Shown one piece after another: positions 17,155-25,207 of a stretch of 47,418 nt of DNA. Position 1 is the stretch's first letter. Each line of letters begins with the position of its first letter. The stretch is from Pyxidicoccus caerfyrddinensis. Its GTDB lineage: Bacteria > Myxococcota > Myxococcia > Myxococcales > Myxococcaceae. Location of the stretch: positions 1 through 47,418 of the forward strand of contig NZ_JAAIYA010000048.1 of NCBI RefSeq assembly GCF_010894405.1. Direction: 5' to 3'. Below the pieces are notes generated by a model. That model searched no databases. It was not told the origin of the DNA and worked only from the letters and a program-made list of their open reading frames with translations. A program made the position numbers and the translations under genes.

Positions 17155-17634
17155 ATGTTTCCGAAAGCGAAGGGTCGGGACCTCGACCTCATCATCGAGA
17201 CCCTCGTCTACCTCCAGGCGGAGGGGCGCCGGCTGGCCCGCATCGAATGCGAGCGCGTGGGCGTCAGCCCGACGCAGCTCAACGTCATCATGCTGCTCGA
17301 TCAGATCGAGGCGCTGACCTGCTCGGAGCTGGGGCGCCGGCTGGCGACCCAGAACTCCACGGTGACGGGCATCGTCGACCGGATGGTCGAAGCCGACCTG
17401 GTGAAGCGCGAGCAGTCCCAGGAAGACCGCCGCATCTGGCACATCCGGTTGACCGAGCGCGGGAGCAAGATTGCCCGTGAGGTCGACGTGGCGCCCTGGG
17501 CCATCCTGCGGCGAGCCATCAACGACATGGAGCCCTCGGAGCAGAAGCAATTGTTCAAGCTCTTGCGCGGGCTCGCCGGAAACGTCGCCGTGCAGATCGA
17601 GCAGGCGAACGGAAGCAAACGCGAGAAGGCCTGA
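17155..17634 (+). CDS. MarR-family transcriptional regulator of the acyl-CoA operon
   Basis: 159 residues from ATG 17155. The winged-helix core is clear: LDLIIETLVYLQAEGRRLAR (dimer helix), SPTQLNVIMLLDQIEALTCS, ELGRRLATQNSTVTGIVDRM (recognition helix), then the wing LVKREQSQEDRRIWHIRLTE and the C-terminal dimer helices. No Shine-Dalgarno sequence precedes the ATG, and a candidate operator ends right at it, so a very short leader is likely. An upstream in-frame TTG at 17116 would put the operator inside the coding region and is less likely. The gene is followed after 12 bp by two acyl-CoA dehydrogenases, so it most likely senses an acyl-CoA or fatty-acid-like ligand and represses its own operon. 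Confidence 0.87.
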   Translation: MFPKAKGRDLDLIIETLVYLQAEGRRLARIECERVGVSPTQLNVIMLLDQIEALTCSELGRRLATQNSTVTGIVDRMVEADLVKREQSQEDRRIWHIRLTERGSKIAREVDVAPWAILRRAINDMEPSEQKQLFKLLRGLAGNVAVQIEQANGSKREKA

Positions 17635-17646
17635 GGACCTCAGACA

Positions 17647-18819
<1,173 letters not shown>

Positions 18820-18821
18820 CC

Positions 18822-19964
18822 ATGCCCTACCTGTTCGAGAAAGAGGACCACGCCGCGCTGCGGGAGCAGGTGCGCCGCTTCGCGGCGAAGGAGATTGCCC
18901 CCTTCGCCCACGCATGGGAGGAGGCGGAGGAGTTCCCCCGCGAGCTGTACGGCAAGGCGGCCGCCGCCGGCCTCCTCGGGCTCGGCCACCCGGAGGCGCT
19001 GGGTGGCACGGGCGGAGATCTCAGCCACGTGCTCGTCGCGAGTGAGGAGCTCGTGCTGGCCGGCCACTCGGTGGGCACCTGCGTGGGCCTGGGCTCGCTT
19101 GGAATCGCCCTGCCCCCCATCCTGCGGCTCGGCAACGACGAGCAGAAGCGGCGCTTCGTCACACCCGTGCTCCGCGGCGAGAAGATCTCCGCGCTGGCGA
19201 TAACAGAGCCTGGCGGTGGCTCGGACGTCGCCTCCCTGACGACCCGGGCGGTCCGCGACGGCGACCACTTCGTCGTCAACGGAGCGAAGACCTTCATCAC
19301 CTCGGGCGTCCGCGCCGACTTCGTCACCACCGCGGTGCGCACCGGCGGCCCCAAGCACTCGGGCATCTCGCTCCTGGTGATCGAACGCACGACGCCCGGC
19401 TTCCATGTCTCGAAGAAGCTCAAGAAGATGGGTTGGTGGGCGAGCGACACGGCCGAGCTGACGTTCGAGGACTGCCGGGTCCCCGCAGCGAACCTGATTG
19501 GCGAAGAGAACGAGGGCTTCGTCGCGATCATGATGAACTTCGTCGCCGAGCGGCTGGCGCTCGCCACCCAGTGCGTCGCGATCGCCGAGCTCGCCTTCCG
19601 CCAGAGCCTGGCCTACGCGCGGGAGCGACAGGCCTTCGACAAGCCGCTCACCGGCTTCCAGGTCACCCGTCACAAGCTCGCCGAGATGCAGACGCGCATC
19701 GCCGCGGCGCGCGCACTCACCGGAGAGGTCATCACCCGCTACCTCGCTGGCGACGAGCAGCCCTCGCTCGCGGCGATGGCCAAGAACGTCGCCACCGACA
19801 TGTGCAGCGCGGTGACGGACCAGGCCGTGCAGCTGCACGGCGGGTTCGGCTACATGCGCGAGCAGATGGTGGAGCGGCTGTACCGCGACGCCCGCCTCTA
19901 TCCGATTGGCGGCGGCACCCGCGAGATCATGAACGAGCTCATCGCGAAGGCCGAGGGCTACTGA
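18822..19964 (+). CDS. Acyl-CoA dehydrogenase, second of two
   Basis: A 380-residue acyl-CoA dehydrogenase starting at ATG 18822, only 2 bp after the preceding dehydrogenase stop, so translation is probably coupled. Motifs: ITEPGGGSDVASLTTRAV (FAD and substrate loop), FVVNGAKTFITSGVRADF, YARERQAFDKPLTGFQ, and the C-terminal VQLHGGFGYMREQMVERLYR with PIGGGTREIM carrying the catalytic-Glu position. It is clearly a paralogue of its neighbour but differs throughout, so it may take a different acyl chain or pair with it as a heteromer. The retained length and motifs argue that both are active. The electron acceptor would be ETF, not encoded here. Confidence 0.92.
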   Translation: MPYLFEKEDHAALREQVRRFAAKEIAPFAHAWEEAEEFPRELYGKAAAAGLLGLGHPEALGGTGGDLSHVLVASEELVLAGHSVGTCVGLGSLGIALPPILRLGNDEQKRRFVTPVLRGEKISALAITEPGGGSDVASLTTRAVRDGDHFVVNGAKTFITSGVRADFVTTAVRTGGPKHSGISLLVIERTTPGFHVSKKLKKMGWWASDTAELTFEDCRVPAANLIGEENEGFVAIMMNFVAERLALATQCVAIAELAFRQSLAYARERQAFDKPLTGFQVTRHKLAEMQTRIAAARALTGEVITRYLAGDEQPSLAAMAKNVATDMCSAVTDQAVQLHGGFGYMREQMVERLYRDARLYPIGGGTREIMNELIAKAEGY

Positions 19965-20039
19965 ACCCGGCCGCCGGTGTCATGCACACCGGGTGGAAGG
20001 CCGGAGTGCCCCGTCACCCCGTGATACCTTCGCCCGACC

Positions 20040-21842
20040 ATGAAGGTACTCGTCGTCAACGTCGGCTCGACCTCTGTCAAATACAACCTCTATGAGATGG
20101 ATACCGAGGCCCGTCTCGCCGCGGGACGCGTCGAGCGCGTGGGCACCGCGGAGGCCCTGCACGTCCACGAAGCGGGCAGCGCTCCGGTCGACGGGCGGGC
20201 CATCCAGGACGCGCTGCGCGCCATCCTCGCCCACCTGACCCGCGCGGGCGGCCCCCTGCCGGACGCGAGCCAGCTCGCGGCGGTAGGCCACCGCGTCGTC
20301 CATGGCGGCGAGCGGCTCATCGCCCCGACGCCGGTCGACGCCAAGGTCGAGGCCATCATCGAGGAGTGCGCGCGCTATGCCCCGCTCCACAACCCGGCGA
20401 ACCTCGCCGGCATCCGCTCGGCCCGTGAGGTCTTCCCCTCGGTGCCACACGTCGCGGTCTTCGACACCGCGTTCCACGCGCAGCTTCCGCCCCAGGCCTA
20501 CACGTACGCCGTTCCGCACGAGCTCTACCTGTCCAAGGGCGTGCGCCGCTATGGCTTCCATGGCCCGAGCCACCAGTTCATGGCCCTGTCCGCGGCCGAG
20601 CACCTCAAGACGGACCTGTCGCGGCTCAAGCTCATCACCTGCCACCTCGGAGGCGGCGCCAGCATCGCCGCCATCGAGCGCGGTGTCTCGGTGGAGACCT
20701 CCATGGGCATGACGCCGCTGGAAGGGCTCGTCATGGGCACGCGCGCGGGAGACCTGGACCCTGCCCTGCCGCTGCTGCTGGCGAAGGATGGCCTGTCGCC
20801 GGAGCAGATAGACACCCTGCTCAACCGCCAGTCGGGCCTCCTGGGCCTGTCAGGCGTCAGCGCCGACTTCCGTGACGTGCAGCAGGCCGCGGAGGCCGGC
20901 AACCCGCGCGCGCGCCTCGCCATCGACGTGTTCGTCCACCGCATCCGCAAGTACATCGGCGCGTACGCCGCCGTGCTGGGCGGAGCGGATGCGCTCGTGT
21001 TCACTGGCGGCATCGGTGAGAACTCCGCGCTGGTGCGCAGCCGCGTGTGCGAGGGGCTGCTCTTCATGGGCGTCTCCCTCGACGAGCGGGCCAATGAGAG
21101 TCAGCGCCCCGCGGACCATGGGGGCATCGTGGAGGTCTCCGCGCCGCGCGCCCCCACGCAGGTGCTGGTGGTGCGCACCGACGAGGAGCGGATGATTGCC
21201 CGCGAGGTGATGCGCTGCCTGGTGGGGCCCACGGCCACCCTTCGCAGCGTGCGCGCACGGCCGATTCCCGTGGGCGTCAGCGTGCGCCATGTCCACCTCA
21301 GCCGCGCCGACTGCGACGCGCTCTTCGGCCCGGGGTATGAGCTGACGAACAAGCGCGACGTCACGCAGCCCGGGCAGTACGTCACCCGGGAGACCGTGGA
21401 CCTGGTCGGCCCCAAGGGAGAAATCCAGCGCGTCGCCATCATCAACCCGCTGCGCAAGCAGACCCAGGTGGAGCTGGCGCGGACCGATGCCTTCACGCTC
21501 GGCGTGACACCGCCCCTGCGCGAGAGCGGCAAGCTCGAAGGAACGCCCGGAATCACCCTGCGCGGCCCGGCGGGCACCGTCACCATCCCGAGCGGTGTCA
21601 TCCTCGCGCTCCGGCACGTGCACATGAGCCCCGAGGAGGCGCGCACGTTCGGCGTCCAGGACCGCAACGTCATCCAGGTGCGCGTCGAGGGCGACCGCGA
21701 GATGACGATGGGCGACGTGCTCGTCCGCGTCCATCCCGACTTCCGTCTCGACATGCACGTCGACACCGACGAGGCGAACGCCGCGGGGTTGACCAGTGAC
21801 AGCGTCGTCGCGTTCAGCGGCGTGCAGGTGGGCTCGGCCTGA
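20040..21842 (+). CDS. Acetate/propionate kinase fused to PduL-type phosphotransacylase
   Basis: One 600-residue chain with two enzymes. Residues 1 to about 395 are an acetate/propionate kinase: VVNVGSTSVKYNLYEM (phosphate loop), GHRVVHGGERL, FDTAFHAQLP, YGFHGPSHQF, CHLGGGASIAAI, GTRAGDLDPALP and FTGGIGENSALV. Residues about 405-600 are a PduL phosphate acyltransferase: VSVRHVHLS near 411, TQPGQYVTRETVDLVGP, RHVHMSPEEA near 524, and the tail VHPDFRLDMHVDTDEAN, with the paired His motifs that bind zinc in this family. The chain would turn acyl-CoA plus phosphate into acyl-phosphate and then carboxylate plus ATP, or the reverse. No frameshift or linker damage is visible and both halves are complete. 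It lies 75 bp after the two dehydrogenases and may complete their pathway. The ribosome site before the ATG is weak. Confidence 0.93.
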   Translation: MKVLVVNVGSTSVKYNLYEMDTEARLAAGRVERVGTAEALHVHEAGSAPVDGRAIQDALRAILAHLTRAGGPLPDASQLAAVGHRVVHGGERLIAPTPVDAKVEAIIEECARYAPLHNPANLAGIRSAREVFPSVPHVAVFDTAFHAQLPPQAYTYAVPHELYLSKGVRRYGFHGPSHQFMALSAAEHLKTDLSRLKLITCHLGGGASIAAIERGVSVETSMGMTPLEGLVMGTRAGDLDPALPLLLAKDGLSPEQIDTLLNRQSGLLGLSGVSADFRDVQQAAEAGNPRARLAIDVFVHRIRKYIGAYAAVLGGADALVFTGGIGENSALVRSRVCEGLLFMGVSLDERANESQRPADHGGIVEVSAPRAPTQVLVVRTDEERMIAREVMRCLVGPTATLRSVRARPIPVGVSVRHVHLSRADCDALFGPGYELTNKRDVTQPGQYVTRETVDLVGPKGEIQRVAIINPLRKQTQVELARTDAFTLGVTPPLRESGKLEGTPGITLRGPAGTVTIPSGVILALRHVHMSPEEARTFGVQDRNVIQVRVEGDREMTMGDVLVRVHPDFRLDMHVDTDEANAAGLTSDSVVAFSGVQVGSA

Positions 21843-21851
21843 GAGTGAGCA

Positions 21852-21945
21852 TCAGTCGATGTATTGCTCGGTGCCGGCACCGTCGAGGTGCCGCACGCGC
21901 ACCTTCGATAGAAGCCAGAGCGGCATGAGCCGGGCATTGATGCCC
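21852..21945 (-). pseudogene. C-terminal fragment of a GFA-family (CENP-V/GFA) gene
   Basis: Read on the minus strand, this piece encodes GINARLMPLWLLSKV followed by RVRHLDGAGTEQYID and a stop. The intact GFA gene at 32926-33282 ends GVNARLMPLELLSKV then RVRHLDGAGTEQYSD, and the two are nearly identical at DNA level. Only the last 30 or so codons are present; upstream the frame loses similarity within about 20 bp and no zinc-binding part is found. It is a relic of a second copy, squeezed between the AckA-PduL gene and the NrfD gene. Confidence 0.75.
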
Positions 21946-21986
21946 CTCCGAGACGGGACGCGGGTTCAGGGCCACCTCCCCTGCCC

Positions 21987-23264
21987 TCACGCCGCGGCCT
22001 GCGGCACCGCGTCCCGCGGCTGGGGCTCCGCCTTGTGCGCGGCAGGGGACGCCAGCTGCCCGCTGAGCACGGGCAGGGCCACCTTCACTGCCACCGTCAG
22101 CAGCATCAGCCCGAAGGCCCAGATGCCCGCGGTAATCTTCCACTCCGTGACGGTGGGCACGTACTCCACCATCTCGTGCAGGGTGCTGGGCACGAAGCCG
22201 GGGATGATGAGCCCCATCCCCTTCTCAATCCAGACTCCGACGAAGGCCAACACACACGCCACGTTCAGCACCGTGATACGCCGCCGGCTCGCCGGCAGGT
22301 GCAGCAGCACCGCCGAGGCCACGTTGCACGCCACCGCCGTCCAGATCCACGGCACCAGCGCGTGGTGCCCGTGCAGCCCGAAGAACAGGTACCGCACCGG
22401 CCCGGCATGCGCGCCCCCCGTGTAGAACGCGGTGAACACCTCCGAGCCCAGCATGAAGAGGTTGAGCAGCACCGTCACCCGCATCACCGACGTCAGCGTG
22501 CGCCCCGGCCCCTCTCCAATCGGCAGCCCGGTGAACCGCCGGATGACCTGCAGCAGCAGGATGACGAACGCCGGCCCCGTGATGAACGCCGACGCGATGA
22601 ACCTCGGCGCCAGCAGCGCCGAGTTCCAGAACGGCCGTCCCCCCAACCCGCTGTAGAGGAACGCCGTCACGCTGTGGATGGACACCGCCCAGAAGATGGA
22701 GAGGAACACGAACGGCAGGTACCAGCGCTTGCGAGGCTTCAGCCCCAGGAAGCGCATGTACAGCAGGTACCCGCAGACGTGCAGGTTCAGCAGCAGGTAC
22801 CCGTTGAGCACCACCACGTCCCACGTGAGCATCGACACCGGCCAGTTGAACCGCCCCACCCCCGGAATCAGGTGCCACGCCCGCTCCGGGTGCCCCATGT
22901 CCACCACGATGAACAGCAGGCTCAGCGCAATCGCCGCCACCGCGAGCAGCTCGCCCACCAGCGTGACGTCGTGCATCTCATGGTCGTGGTACAGGTACGC
23001 GGGGATGACCATCATCACCGCGCCCGCCGCCAGCCCCACGCCGAACGTGAAGTTGGCCACGTAGAGCCCCCAGGACACATGGTCGCTCATGCCCGTGAGC
23101 GCCATGCCATCCGCCAACTGGCGGGCCCACGCGTTCGCCCCCACCAGGCAGATGGCGGTCAGCACCGTCATCCACACGTAGAAGCGCCAGCTCCCGTCGG
23201 TGCTCATCCACAGCAGCCGTCCGAGGAAGCGGGGGTAGTCGAGGACGTGACGGGACGCGGCCAT
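21987..23264 (-). CDS. NrfD/PsrC-family membrane quinone-interacting subunit
   Basis: A 425-residue integral membrane protein with about ten predicted helices, for example FYVWMTVLTAICLVGANAWA, NFTFGVGLAAGAVMMVIPAY, LLAVAAIALSLLFIVVDMGH and VTEWKITAGIWAFGLMLLTV. It contains the family segment VDMGHPERAWHLIP. NrfD proteins exchange electrons between the quinone pool and a partner Fe-S protein, here the gene 3 bp upstream. The C-terminal about 25 residues are a soluble tail. It is the third gene of a minus-strand unit (tetraheme lipoprotein, Fe-S protein, NrfD) that is divergent from the nap genes. It therefore probably passes quinol electrons towards nitrate reductase, replacing NapC or NapGH, which are absent. 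It could instead serve another terminal reductase. Confidence 0.88.
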   Translation of the reverse strand: MAASRHVLDYPRFLGRLLWMSTDGSWRFYVWMTVLTAICLVGANAWARQLADGMALTGMSDHVSWGLYVANFTFGVGLAAGAVMMVIPAYLYHDHEMHDVTLVGELLAVAAIALSLLFIVVDMGHPERAWHLIPGVGRFNWPVSMLTWDVVVLNGYLLLNLHVCGYLLYMRFLGLKPRKRWYLPFVFLSIFWAVSIHSVTAFLYSGLGGRPFWNSALLAPRFIASAFITGPAFVILLLQVIRRFTGLPIGEGPGRTLTSVMRVTVLLNLFMLGSEVFTAFYTGGAHAGPVRYLFFGLHGHHALVPWIWTAVACNVASAVLLHLPASRRRITVLNVACVLAFVGVWIEKGMGLIIPGFVPSTLHEMVEYVPTVTEWKITAGIWAFGLMLLTVAVKVALPVLSGQLASPAAHKAEPQPRDAVPQAAA

Positions 23265-23267
23265 GGC

Positions 23268-24170
23268 TCACTTGTCGAAGAAGTAGAAGAAGCGCGGACG
23301 CGTCCCGAGCTCTTCCTTGAGGACGAACACCCGCTTGTTCTCGAGCACCCAGCGGATGGGGCTCTTCGGGTCCAACAGGTTGCCGAAGACGCGCGCCCCG
23401 GTGGGGCACGCCTCCAGGCACGCGGGCAGCCGCCCCGCGCGCGTGCGGTGGAGGCAGAAGGTGCACTTCTCCACCACGCCCTGCGGGCGGATGCGGTTGG
23501 AGAGGTAGCCCTGGTCCGGGTTGATTTCCTCCGCCGGCACCTCGGGCTTCGTCCAGTTGAAGCGCCGCGCGTGGTACGGGCACGCCGCCTCGCAGTAGCG
23601 GCAGCCGATGCACCAGTTGTAGTCCACCACCACCACGCCGTCCTGCTCCTTCCAGGTGGCCTGGACGGGACACACCTTCACGCACGGCGCGTTGTCGCAC
23701 TGCTGGCACTGCACCGGCAGGTAGTACTTCCCGGGCGCCGGCACCGCGTGGTCGTAGTCCGCGTTGCCACGCTCCATGTCCAGGCTTCCCTGTTCCATCT
23801 CCAGCACGCGGATGTACGAGTTGCCCGTGCGCCGGTCGTGGTTGTTCTCCTGGTGGCACGCCTCCACGCATTTGCGGCAGCCAATGCAGATGCTGAGGTT
23901 GAGCGCGTAGCCGAAGGAGACGCCCTCCTGCGGCGGCAGGTCCTGGATGGTGACGTCGCGGCCGTACTCCCGCTTCGCGTCCTTCTCCAGCCGCCAGAGC
24001 ACGGCCTTCATGTCCGAGGGCGTGAGTTCCTTGTAGTGGCGCTGGAGGAATGCGTCGAGCGACAGGTCCTCCGTCCACTCCGTCAGCGGAGCCAGGGCAT
24101 GGGCGAAGGCGGCGGCGCCCAGCGTGGCGCCGGCGCCCTTCAGCGCGGTGCGGCGGGTGACGTCATTCAT
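23268..24170 (-). CDS. Tat-exported four-cluster ferredoxin subunit (NrfC/DsrO/HmeA-like)
   Basis: 300 residues. A twin-arginine signal (TRRTALKGAGATLGAAAFA) sends it to the periplasm. Sixteen cysteines in four groups bind four [4Fe-4S] clusters: CIGCRKCVEACH, CQQCDNAPCVKVCP, CIGCRYCEAACP and CTFC with CLEACP. The length and the YLPVQCQQCDN segment fit the Fe-S subunits that dock to NrfD proteins (NrfC, DsrO, the second domain of alternative complex III). Its ATG at 24170 overlaps the end of the tetraheme lipoprotein gene by 8 bp, and the NrfD start follows 3 bp after its stop, so all three are co-translated. It would relay electrons from NrfD in the membrane to the tetraheme cytochrome. Confidence 0.9.
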   Translation of the reverse strand: MNDVTRRTALKGAGATLGAAAFAHALAPLTEWTEDLSLDAFLQRHYKELTPSDMKAVLWRLEKDAKREYGRDVTIQDLPPQEGVSFGYALNLSICIGCRKCVEACHQENNHDRRTGNSYIRVLEMEQGSLDMERGNADYDHAVPAPGKYYLPVQCQQCDNAPCVKVCPVQATWKEQDGVVVVDYNWCIGCRYCEAACPYHARRFNWTKPEVPAEEINPDQGYLSNRIRPQGVVEKCTFCLHRTRAGRLPACLEACPTGARVFGNLLDPKSPIRWVLENKRVFVLKEELGTRPRFFYFFDK

Positions 24171-24768
24171 GGGCGTGGCTCTCGCTCTCGGGAGGAGGGT
24201 GCAGGGGGCGGGGCGGCATGACCGGGAGCGCCCCGGCGTACTTCGGCGCGTGGGGGTCGTGGCAGGACACGCAGTTGTTCCGGGTGCGGTCGCCGCGGGA
24301 CAAATCCCAGTGGCCCGTCATCCCGCCGTGCGCGCCCGCCCGGAAGTCGCGCGCCTGGGGCCCATGGCATTGCGAGCACAGCGTCACCACCTCCGTCATC
24401 GGCAGCGGCTCGCCCGTCGCCAGGTGCAGCGACTGGGGCGCGTCGGCCTGGTGGCAGGACGTGCACGCGTTCGTCCCATGGCGGAGCTGGAGCCCGCGGT
24501 GGAACGCCTGGAGCGCCTCGGGCGCGTCCGGCATCCGCGCAGGCGCCTTCAAGGAGTGGCATGTCACGCAGGGCACGCGCAGCGGCTGCCCGAGCGCGTC
24601 CACCTCGCCGGATTCGATGGAGGTGAGCTTCGCCGGCACCAGCACGGTCTCCACGCCCCGGGTGGCACCGGGCGCCGGCTGCGGGCGCCGGGGCACGTCC
24701 CGGTCGCACCCACCCAGCGTGAGTGCCACGAGCACGGACAGCAGGGGAATGGAGGAGGTCTCGGCCAC
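24163..24768 (-). CDS. Tetraheme cytochrome c lipoprotein
   Basis: About 201 residues from a GTG at 24768, chosen because GGAGGG stands 5 bp upstream. The longer GTG frame to 24798 would bury this site. The signal SIPLLSVLVALTLGGC carries a lipobox (L-G-G-C), so the mature protein is probably lipid-anchored at the membrane surface. Four CxxCH motifs (CVTCH, CTSCH, CSQCH, CVSCH) bind four c-type hemes, with additional His residues (for example FHRG, LRHG, AHGG) as possible distal ligands. It is the first gene of the unit with the Fe-S and NrfD subunits and is divergent from napD. It is the likely carrier between that module and the nitrate reductase cytochrome. Confidence 0.88.
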   Translation of the reverse strand: MAETSSIPLLSVLVALTLGGCDRDVPRRPQPAPGATRGVETVLVPAKLTSIESGEVDALGQPLRVPCVTCHSLKAPARMPDAPEALQAFHRGLQLRHGTNACTSCHQADAPQSLHLATGEPLPMTEVVTLCSQCHGPQARDFRAGAHGGMTGHWDLSRGDRTRNNCVSCHDPHAPKYAGALPVMPPRPLHPPPESESHAHE

Positions 24769-24916
24769 GACGCCCTCCAAAAGCAGTGTCCATGCCACGG
24801 GGTTTCACGGGGGCCCGCGCGAGGCGGCCCGCGCACGGCCGCGCATCTCTTGCCTGAGACACCACCCCCCATGCAGCTTTTGCGCGTGCGCGGGGCTCGC
24901 ACGGCGCGAAGGGCGC

Positions 24917-24932
24917 TGGTCCACCTCTTGCT
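24917..24932 (+). promoter_or_regulatory. Candidate sigma-54 (-24/-12) promoter for napDAB
   Basis: TGGTCCACCTCTTGCT matches the sigma-54 consensus TGGCACRNNNNTTGCW at 10 of 12 defined positions, with GG and GC exactly 10 bp apart. Transcription would begin near 24943, leaving the TGGAG ribosome site and the napD ATG at 24959 inside the message. Found by eye; GG-N10-GC pairs are frequent in GC-rich DNA. Confidence 0.35.
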
Positions 24933-24958
24933 CAAGGCCTCCATGGACTGGAGCCACC

Positions 24959-25204
24959 ATGACCTTCAGCAGCCTCGTGCTCACCCTTGAAGACTCCGCG
25001 GAGCAGCGGGCCGGCGTGCTCGGTCGGCTGGAGCGGGACGCGCGCATCACCGTGGGAACCCCCTTCGAGGAGCGCTGGCTCCCCGTGGTGGTGGAGACGC
25101 AGACCCCCGAGGAGGGCGAGTCGGTCGCGGACTTCCTCCGGGACTTGCCCGGGGTGCGCTTCCTGGACGTGGTGATGGTGGACTTCTCTGGCGGGGAGTG
25201 CTGA
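24959..25204 (+). CDS. napD: NapD-like chaperone of periplasmic nitrate reductase
   Basis: 81 residues. The sequence starts FSSLVLTLEDSAEQRAGVLG and ends VRFLDVVMVDFSG, the ferredoxin-like beta-alpha-beta pattern and length of NapD. NapD binds the twin-arginine signal of NapA in the cytoplasm and holds back its export until the molybdenum cofactor is inserted. A GGAG sequence stands 7 bp before the ATG at 24959. The napA gene follows after 3 bp. The usual first-position residues (SS.VV) are partly changed, so the call leans on the length and position as well as on sequence. Confidence 0.8.
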   Translation: MTFSSLVLTLEDSAEQRAGVLGRLERDARITVGTPFEERWLPVVVETQTPEEGESVADFLRDLPGVRFLDVVMVDFSGGEC

Positions 25205-25207
25205 GCG

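Noticed and set aside
22035..24221. A 728-codon plus-strand open frame opposite the NrfD and Fe-S genes
   Set aside because: Its translation is low-complexity Arg/His/Gln/Pro with no motif, while the opposite strand encodes two clear families. It is an antisense artefact of GC-rich codon usage.
24782..24797. A -24/-12-like sequence TGGCATGGACACTGCT on the minus strand before the tetraheme lipoprotein gene
   Set aside because: Spacing is right, but the implied transcription start falls after the GGAGG ribosome site and within a few bases of the start codon, so it probably is not the promoter.
24925..24940. CTTGCTCAAG upstream of napD as an FNR/NNR site
   Set aside because: FNR-type sites need TTGAT-N4-ATCAA; this short palindrome has the wrong spacing and half-site.
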